From assembly GCF_014640075.1 (NCBI RefSeq), contig NZ_BMGG01000007.1, positions 124,001-188,000 on the forward strand: 64,000 nt of DNA, written 5' to 3'. Within the stretch, counting starts at the first letter, position 1, and every line of letters starts with the position of its first letter. The notes below the pieces were generated by a model. The model was not told where the DNA came from, did not search any database, and saw only the letters and a list, made by a program, of their open reading frames with translations. The translations under genes were made by a program, and so were the position numbers. The stretch is from Chelatococcus reniformis. GTDB lineage: Bacteria > Pseudomonadota > Alphaproteobacteria > Rhizobiales > Beijerinckiaceae. Positions 59,631-64,000 of the stretch are shown here, piece by piece.

Positions 59631-60662
59631 TCAATGGGAGCTGGTGAGCTTGTCGAGGCTCCAGCAGGTGCCGTCGATCGCGGCGTTCGCCTTGGTGATC
59701 GGGATCAGCGTCGAATAGACGGAGCTCTTGGCCTGGCCCGCCTTCAGGTCGCTGGCGAGCAGCCACTTGATCATGCTGGCCATGTTGGAGGCCTGGGTGG
59801 GCACGTCGTAGCTGAGATCGAGGTCGAAGGCGCCGGCCTTCACCTGGTCGCAGGCGCCCTTCTGTTCGCCGCCGCCGGAGGTGGCGACAAACACCTTGCC
59901 GGTGAGCCCGGCCTCCCTCACGGCGGCCGCCGTGCCGATGTCCATGCCGTCCCAGAAGCCGACGATGCCGCACAGGTCGGGATTTTGCTGGAGCACCGTC
60001 TGGGTGATGGCCTTGGCCTTGGTCGCGTCCCAGTCCGCCGCCTGGCTCGACACCACCTTGATCTCGGGATGCTTGGCGAGAACGTTCTCGACGCCCTTCA
60101 GCGTATAGGCGCTGGCGGCGGCCGACAGCGCGCCCTGGACGATGGCGATCTTGTTGGACTTGCCCTTGCAGGCATCGACGACCGCCTGGGCCCCGCGCTC
60201 GCCGATCTCCACCCAGTTGGCGCCGACGAAGCCGGTGGTGCGGTAGGCCGATCCCATGTTGATCTGGATGACGTAGGTGCCGCTGTTCTCGGCCCGCTGC
60301 AAAAGCTTGGCATAGGTCTGCACATCGGGATTATGGACGATGATCGCCGCGGGCTTCTCCGACAGCAGCGTGGTGACGGCCTGGGCCCCCGCCGTCGTGC
60401 TCCAGTTGGGGTCGCGCACCTCCACCTTCACGCCCCAGGGCTCGAGCTCCTTCTTGATGCCGGCGACCCAGCCCTGGGCCAGGTCGAAGTTCATGGCGAC
60501 GGGGACGATCGCCACCACCTTGCCTTGGAGCGCCTGCCGGAACGGGCCCTGGAACGGCTCGTCGAGCCCCTTCTGCGCCAGGGCCGGTCCGGCCACCACG
60601 CCGGCGAAAACCAATCCGGCCACGGCGTTCGCCAGGCGCGGCAACAACAGCTTCAGACCCAT
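59631..60662 (-). CDS. Sugar-type ABC transporter substrate-binding protein
   Basis: This 343-residue protein is predicted periplasmic. The ATG at 60662 (MGLKLLLPRLANAVAGLVFA) follows CGGGAGG; the signal peptide ends near PALAQK. The ribose-binding-protein-like fold shows VVAIVPVAMNFDLAQGWVAG, LSEKPAAIIVHNPDVQTYAK and GIVGFWDGMDIGTAAAVREA. It is the receptor for the CUT2 importer. It lies 59 bp after the first permease gene and is separated from the fusion gene by a 120-bp gap with a hairpin. Confidence 0.9.
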   Translation of the reverse strand: MGLKLLLPRLANAVAGLVFAGVVAGPALAQKGLDEPFQGPFRQALQGKVVAIVPVAMNFDLAQGWVAGIKKELEPWGVKVEVRDPNWSTTAGAQAVTTLLSEKPAAIIVHNPDVQTYAKLLQRAENSGTYVIQINMGSAYRTTGFVGANWVEIGERGAQAVVDACKGKSNKIAIVQGALSAAASAYTLKGVENVLAKHPEIKVVSSQAADWDATKAKAITQTVLQQNPDLCGIVGFWDGMDIGTAAAVREAGLTGKVFVATSGGGEQKGACDQVKAGAFDLDLSYDVPTQASNMASMIKWLLASDLKAGQAKSSVYSTLIPITKANAAIDGTCWSLDKLTSSH

Positions 60663-60721
60663 GTCGTCCTCCCGTATTCGTTGGTTTTTCACCCGGTGCG
60701 ACCGGCACGAGGCGCGGGTGT

Positions 60722-61693
60722 TCAGATGTCGCCTTGCTGGGCTGTCTCCTCGTTGCGTGGATTGACGAAGGAGTCGGCGAGGATGGCGACGAGGAGCACA
60801 AGCCCCTTCACCAGGTTCTGTGCCGAATAGGACAGGTTGAGGATGGTCATGGCGTTGAGCATGGTGCCGATCAACAGCGTGCCGACGATCGTGTTGAGCA
60901 CCCCGCCGCGGCCGCCGGACAGGCCGATGCCGCCCAGCACGACCACCAGGATCACGTCGTAGATCAGGGTGGAGTTGAAGATGCGCGTCGGCATGCTGTT
61001 GATGGAGGCCGCGAGCACCAGGCCGGCAAATGCGCCGATCAGGGCGGCGAGCACGTATTGCAGCACGATGAGCGGGCGCACCGGCACGCCGCCGACCCGG
61101 GCCGCATTGGGGTTGTCGCCCATGGCATAGATGTAGGCGCCGAGGCGTGTCGACTTGAGGAACAGCGCGACCGCCAGGCTCGCCAGCCCGAACATGATCA
61201 CCGGCGTCGGGATGCCGAAGAGCGTGCCACGGCCGATTACCGCCAGGCCGTCGAGTGCCGCGCTCCACTGCACCACGTCGATCTTGAAGAAGGCGACCTG
61301 GCCGAGGCCCGCCAGGAAGAGCCCGGAAGCGAGCGTGGTGAACAGCGACGGCACGTCCGCGTAGGCGATCAGCCAGCCATTGACCAGCCCGAACGCCAGA
61401 GCCAGCGCGAGGCCGGCGGCGAGCGCGGCCGGGACCGAATGGCCGTACTGCACCATCTGGAGCACCAGGCCCGCCGGGACCGAGAGCGAGGCGACCAGGG
61501 ACAGATCGACGCCGCGGCCGATGACCACGATCGACATGGCCAGGCCCAGGATGCCGAGAATGGCGACGTTCTGGAGCAGCGTCAGCAGATTGTTGGATCT
61601 GAAGAAGCCCGGGAGAAACGCAGAAAATCCGACGAACAGGACAACGAACAGGATGAAGACGATGACCTGTTGGGAGAGCCGGATCTTCATCAT
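60722..61693 (-). CDS. CUT2 sugar ABC transporter permease (RbsC-like)
   Basis: This 323-residue membrane protein starts at the ATG at 61693 (MMKIRLSQQVIVFILFVVLF) with GAGG upstream; a GTG 12 nt earlier is too close to that site. Eight or more membrane segments and the signature LAMSIVVIGRGVDLSLVASL are seen. The coupling region includes AMGDNPNAARVGGVPVRPLI. It is the first gene of the operon. The importer has two different permeases, this one and the propeller fusion, as in many CUT2 systems. Confidence 0.92.
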   Translation of the reverse strand: MMKIRLSQQVIVFILFVVLFVGFSAFLPGFFRSNNLLTLLQNVAILGILGLAMSIVVIGRGVDLSLVASLSVPAGLVLQMVQYGHSVPAALAAGLALALAFGLVNGWLIAYADVPSLFTTLASGLFLAGLGQVAFFKIDVVQWSAALDGLAVIGRGTLFGIPTPVIMFGLASLAVALFLKSTRLGAYIYAMGDNPNAARVGGVPVRPLIVLQYVLAALIGAFAGLVLAASINSMPTRIFNSTLIYDVILVVVLGGIGLSGGRGGVLNTIVGTLLIGTMLNAMTILNLSYSAQNLVKGLVLLVAILADSFVNPRNEETAQQGDI

Positions 61694-62063
61694 CGCGTCG
61701 CGCACCTCGTCGGCCGAACGGATCGCGGATCGGTCATAGGAGTCGCTGACGCGGCATGGGGCGAGCGCTCACCGCAGCGGGCGGCGCGGCACCTCGGGCG
61801 TGGGCGAATGACACCTGCATCCACGTCGCCTCCCTGTCGCCGTCGCGCGGCGATCGTCTGCGGCTGGCCCTCGCGGGATACCGCGCCGGTCCATCTGCTC
61901 CACCGTGCCCCCGGTGAGTGGGGACAACGACGGCTTGAGCCGGCTTTGCACCAGCATGTTCGCTTCGCCGGACCCATGTCAAGCATACTGAACTGAAAAT
62001 AAGTTCAGTTGATTGACATGAGGTTCAGGTCCCCGCATCCTGGCAAGCCAAGGGGAGGACTTG
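61694..62063. promoter_or_regulatory. Divergent promoter region of the sugar importer and the phosphotransferase
   Basis: This 370-bp gap contains a clear inverted repeat at 61987-62009 close to the phosphotransferase start. The rest is G+C-rich with no other supported gene. Confidence 0.55.
61987..62009. promoter_or_regulatory. Inverted repeat upstream of the phosphotransferase gene, candidate operator
   Basis: ACTGAACT-GAAAATA-AGTTCAGT has perfect 8-bp arms around 7 bases. It lies 54 bp before the phosphotransferase ATG in the only A+T-rich patch of the gap. A TetR or GntR dimer would fit. No regulator gene is in view. Confidence 0.6.
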
Positions 62064-63074
62064 ATGTCTGGGGCGGCGATCGAAGGACGGTTGAGGAACA
62101 AGGTCGGCCGCGACAGCGGCGGCGCCGACGCGCTCGCCTATTTCGGCGTGCTCGCCGACGGGCACGCCGGGCTGACCTTCGAGTTCGGCGTCGCCGGCCC
62201 GGGCGGCGAACGCCACTACGTCCTGAAGATCGCCCCCATCGGCGTGACCCGTCGCGGCAACACCGACGTCTATCGCCAGGCGCCGCTGCTGCGCGCGTTG
62301 CACCGCGCGGGCCTGCCCGTTCCGGATGTGCCCTTCGCCTCGGCCGAGGAGGACGAACTCGGCACGCCGTATATCGTCATGGAGCGGCTGCCCGGGCGCA
62401 GCTTCGTGGTCTGGGAGCCGCACGCCAGCTTTTCCCGCGAGCCCGCCGAGGTCGACCGCGTCTGGCGCTCGGCGGTCGCGGCCCTGGCCGGCCTGCACGC
62501 CTTCGACTGGCGCACCGCGCTCGCGGCCTGGGAGGCGCCCCGTCCCCTGGCGGACGAGGTCGGCTACTGGGCGCCCATCCTGGAGAAGGCACAGGAGGAG
62601 ACGTGGCGGGCCAAAGGGCGGCGGCTAGGCGCTCTGCTGGCGCGCACGGTGCCGCCGCCGGGACCGATCGGTATCGTCCACGGCGACTACCAGCCCGGCA
62701 ACGTGCTCTATCGCGACGGCCGTTTGACCGGAGTGATCGACTGGGAACTGGCCAGCATCGGCGCCCAGATGCTCGACCTCGGCTGGCTTGCCATGATGGC
62801 CGATCGTGCCTGCTGGCACGCCGACTGGCAGCCGGTGTCGACCTTCGGGCGCGAGGACGTGGCGCAGGCGTATGCGGCGGCGGGCGGCTTCGAGGTGAGC
62901 CACCTCGGCTGGTTCCAGGCGCTCGCCTGCTACCGCCTGGGGTCGATCGCCTGCCTCAACGTGCGGCTGCACCGGACCGGACGGCGCGTCGACGAACTCT
63001 GGGAGCGCTTCGTCTCCAGCATCGACGTGTTGTTCGAACGGGGCCTGGAACTCGCGGCGGCGGACGCCGGATAG
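62064..63074 (+). CDS. Phosphotransferase-family protein, ACAD10/11 N-domain type
   Basis: This 336-residue APH-fold protein has its ATG at 62064, preceded by AGGGGAGG; a TTG directly before it is in frame but less likely. The probable nucleotide-binding Lys is in HYVLKIAPIGVTRRGNTD. The catalytic loop is GIVHGDYQPGNVLYRDG with the metal-binding DWELASIGAQMLDLGWLA. Members of this group, including the kinase domain of ACAD11 and LvaA, are thought to phosphorylate a 4-hydroxyacyl-CoA before elimination. An acyl-CoA dehydrogenase gene follows, as in the fused animal proteins. The stop codon lies inside the dispersed repeat. Confidence 0.86.
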   Translation: MSGAAIEGRLRNKVGRDSGGADALAYFGVLADGHAGLTFEFGVAGPGGERHYVLKIAPIGVTRRGNTDVYRQAPLLRALHRAGLPVPDVPFASAEEDELGTPYIVMERLPGRSFVVWEPHASFSREPAEVDRVWRSAVAALAGLHAFDWRTALAAWEAPRPLADEVGYWAPILEKAQEETWRAKGRRLGALLARTVPPPGPIGIVHGDYQPGNVLYRDGRLTGVIDWELASIGAQMLDLGWLAMMADRACWHADWQPVSTFGREDVAQAYAAAGGFEVSHLGWFQALACYRLGSIACLNVRLHRTGRRVDELWERFVSSIDVLFERGLELAAADAG

Positions 63075-63176
63075 AGCATTTTCGAGCGAAGTGGACGCCG
63101 GTTCGCGTGAAAAAAATGCGACAAAACAGGCAAGTAGAGCATTCCGCGATTCGGAGAAACGCGGAAATGCTCGAGA
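63072..63176 (+). repeat. 105-110 bp dispersed repeat, copy E
   Basis: This copy is in the same orientation as copy A. It runs from TAGAGCATTTTCGAGCGAAG to GCGGAAATGCTCGAGA and provides the stop codon of the phosphotransferase gene (TAG at 63072-63074). It lies between that gene and the acyl-CoA dehydrogenase. Confidence 0.86.
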
Positions 63177-63191
63177 GGAGGGGCAGCGGCG

Positions 63192-64000
63192 ATGATCGAC
63201 TTCTCGGTACCACCTGAACTGGCATCCGTCGGCGAGCGCATCGCCGCCTTCATTCGGGACGAGGTGATCCCGTTCGAGGCCGATCCGCGGCAGGGCCCGC
63301 ACGGCCCGAGCGAGGAGTTGCGGCGGGAGCTGGTTGGCCGGTCGCGCCGGGCCGGACTTCTTTCGCCGCACGGACCTGCGGAGTGGGGCGGGCTGGGCCT
63401 CGATCACGTCGGCATCGCCATCGCCTTCGAGCAGGCCGGCTATTCGCCGCTCGGCCCCCTCGCGCTCAACATCCAGGCGCCCGACGAGGGCAACGTCAAT
63501 CTCCTCAACGTGGTGGCCACGCCCGCCCAGAAGAAGAGGTGGCTCGGCCCCCTGGTGGCCGGCGAGATCCGCACCGTCTTCATGATGACCGAGCCGAACA
63601 ACGGCGCCGGCTCCGACCCGTCGCTGCTGTCGACGGTGGCGCGGCGGCACGGCGATCATTTCGTCATCGACGGCCTGAAGTGGCTGATCACCGGCTACCC
63701 CGACTCGGCGCTCACCATCATCCTGGCGCGGGCGCTGGACGAGGACGGTGCCGACCTCGGCGCCACCATGTTCCTGGTGCCGACGGGCACGCCGGGCATC
63801 CGCATGGTGCGCATGCTCGATTCGATCGACAGCAATTCGCCGGGGGGCCACGCGGTGATGGCGCTGGAGGGGCTTCGGGTTGGCCGCGAGGATGTGCTGG
63901 GCGAGGTCGGCCACGGCTTTCGCCATGCCCAGGTGCGCCTCGGCCCCGCCCGGCTGACCCATTGCATGCGCTGGCTCGGGCAGGCGCGGCGCTGCCACGA
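63192..64000 (+). CDS. Acyl-CoA dehydrogenase, 3' end outside the window
   Basis: This frame starts at the ATG at 63192 (MIDFSVPPELASVGERIAAF), with GAGGAGGGG upstream, and is open for 269 codons to the right edge. The FAD-binding and acyl-CoA dehydrogenase pattern MMTEPNNGAGSDPSLLSTVA is present, with the FAD-contact region DGLKWLITGYPDSA. The N-terminal text RSRRAGLLSPHGPAEWGGLG is also typical. The catalytic base lies in the missing part. The gene is paired with an ACAD10/11-type phosphotransferase, so the substrate may be a 4-hydroxyacyl-derived or branched acyl-CoA. Confidence 0.9.
   Translation, partial: MIDFSVPPELASVGERIAAFIRDEVIPFEADPRQGPHGPSEELRRELVGRSRRAGLLSPHGPAEWGGLGLDHVGIAIAFEQAGYSPLGPLALNIQAPDEGNVNLLNVVATPAQKKRWLGPLVAGEIRTVFMMTEPNNGAGSDPSLLSTVARRHGDHFVIDGLKWLITGYPDSALTIILARALDEDGADLGATMFLVPTGTPGIRMVRMLDSIDSNSPGGHAVMALEGLRVGREDVLGEVGHGFRHAQVRLGPARLTHCMRWLGQARRCH

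Noticed and set aside
58146-60830. An 894-codon open frame on the plus strand opposite the sugar importer
   Set aside because: It mirrors the permease-fusion and receptor genes and has the same low-complexity composition; it has no family resemblance.
1-64000. CRISPR array, tRNA, rRNA or insertion sequence
   Set aside because: No regular spacer-repeat pattern, cloverleaf-like stretch or transposase text was found when reading the gaps. A dedicated search with tRNAscan-SE, Infernal and an IS database would settle this.

Overview
The window is chromosomal DNA of very high G+C content from an alphaproteobacterium, most likely of the order Hyphomicrobiales (Rhizobiales). The evidence is codon use, the density of LIV-type (branched-chain amino acid type) ABC transporters and CoA-dependent catabolic genes, and two families of short hairpin repeats typical of that order. 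A 105-110 bp element occurs five times nearly complete and once as a degenerate fragment. A second element is built on an ATGGCCGGG...CCCGGCCAT hairpin. I saw no transposase, phage, CRISPR, tRNA or rRNA gene. The species cannot be named from the sequence.

Layout. 1-11.3 kb: a leftward amide-uptake operon (binding protein, livG, livF, livH, an unusually long livM, and an N,N-dimethylformamidase large-subunit-like gene cut by the left edge). It is divergent from a rightward signalling operon (NarL-type response regulator, hybrid histidine kinase, and a paralogue of the binding protein with no signal peptide), followed by a SigJ-type ECF sigma factor. 11.3-18.2 kb: thiolase, exonuclease III, a StrA-like aminoglycoside 3''-phosphotransferase, LysR regulator, MFS transporter, hydrolase and GFA protein. 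18.2-24.4 kb: orphan binding protein, GMC oxidoreductase, SCP2-hydrolase fusion and aldehyde dehydrogenase.

24.7-34.2 kb: a catabolic regulon. It comprises an ACAD10/11-type phosphotransferase, crotonase, TetR regulator, lipocalin-like protein and orphan LIV binding protein on the plus strand, a nitronate monooxygenase-like gene also on the plus strand, and an acyl-CoA synthetase and crotonase on the minus strand. Four copies of an 11-bp palindrome (TAAC-N3-GTTA) lie in front of these transcription units, which suggests a single TetR-controlled regulon. 34.2-39.8 kb: small stand-alone genes (CYTH, NTF2-like, luciferase-like monooxygenase, phosphoesterase, KTSC, a frameshifted OsmC gene, methyltransferase).

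40-46 kb: a second CoA-dependent unit (crotonase, orphan binding protein, OB-fold protein, SCP-x thiolase, acyl-CoA synthetase) with a divergent TetR regulator. 46-54.7 kb: GST, atypical SDR, TetR, crotonase, zinc alcohol dehydrogenase, FAD monooxygenase, a small secreted protein, LysR and a quinone reductase. 54.8-61.7 kb: a leftward five-gene sugar-type ABC operon. One permease is fused to a strictosidine-synthase/SMP-30-like beta-propeller and the next gene encodes another propeller-like protein. 62-64 kb: a phosphotransferase followed by an acyl-CoA dehydrogenase cut by the right edge, a split version of the ACAD10/11 pair.

Overall this is a scavenging and catabolic accessory region: uptake of amides, small carboxylates and a sugar or lactone, activation to CoA esters, and beta-oxidation-like breakdown, each module carrying its own regulator or operator. 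Substrates are unknown throughout. Functions below are family assignments made by reading translated motifs; no database search was run.
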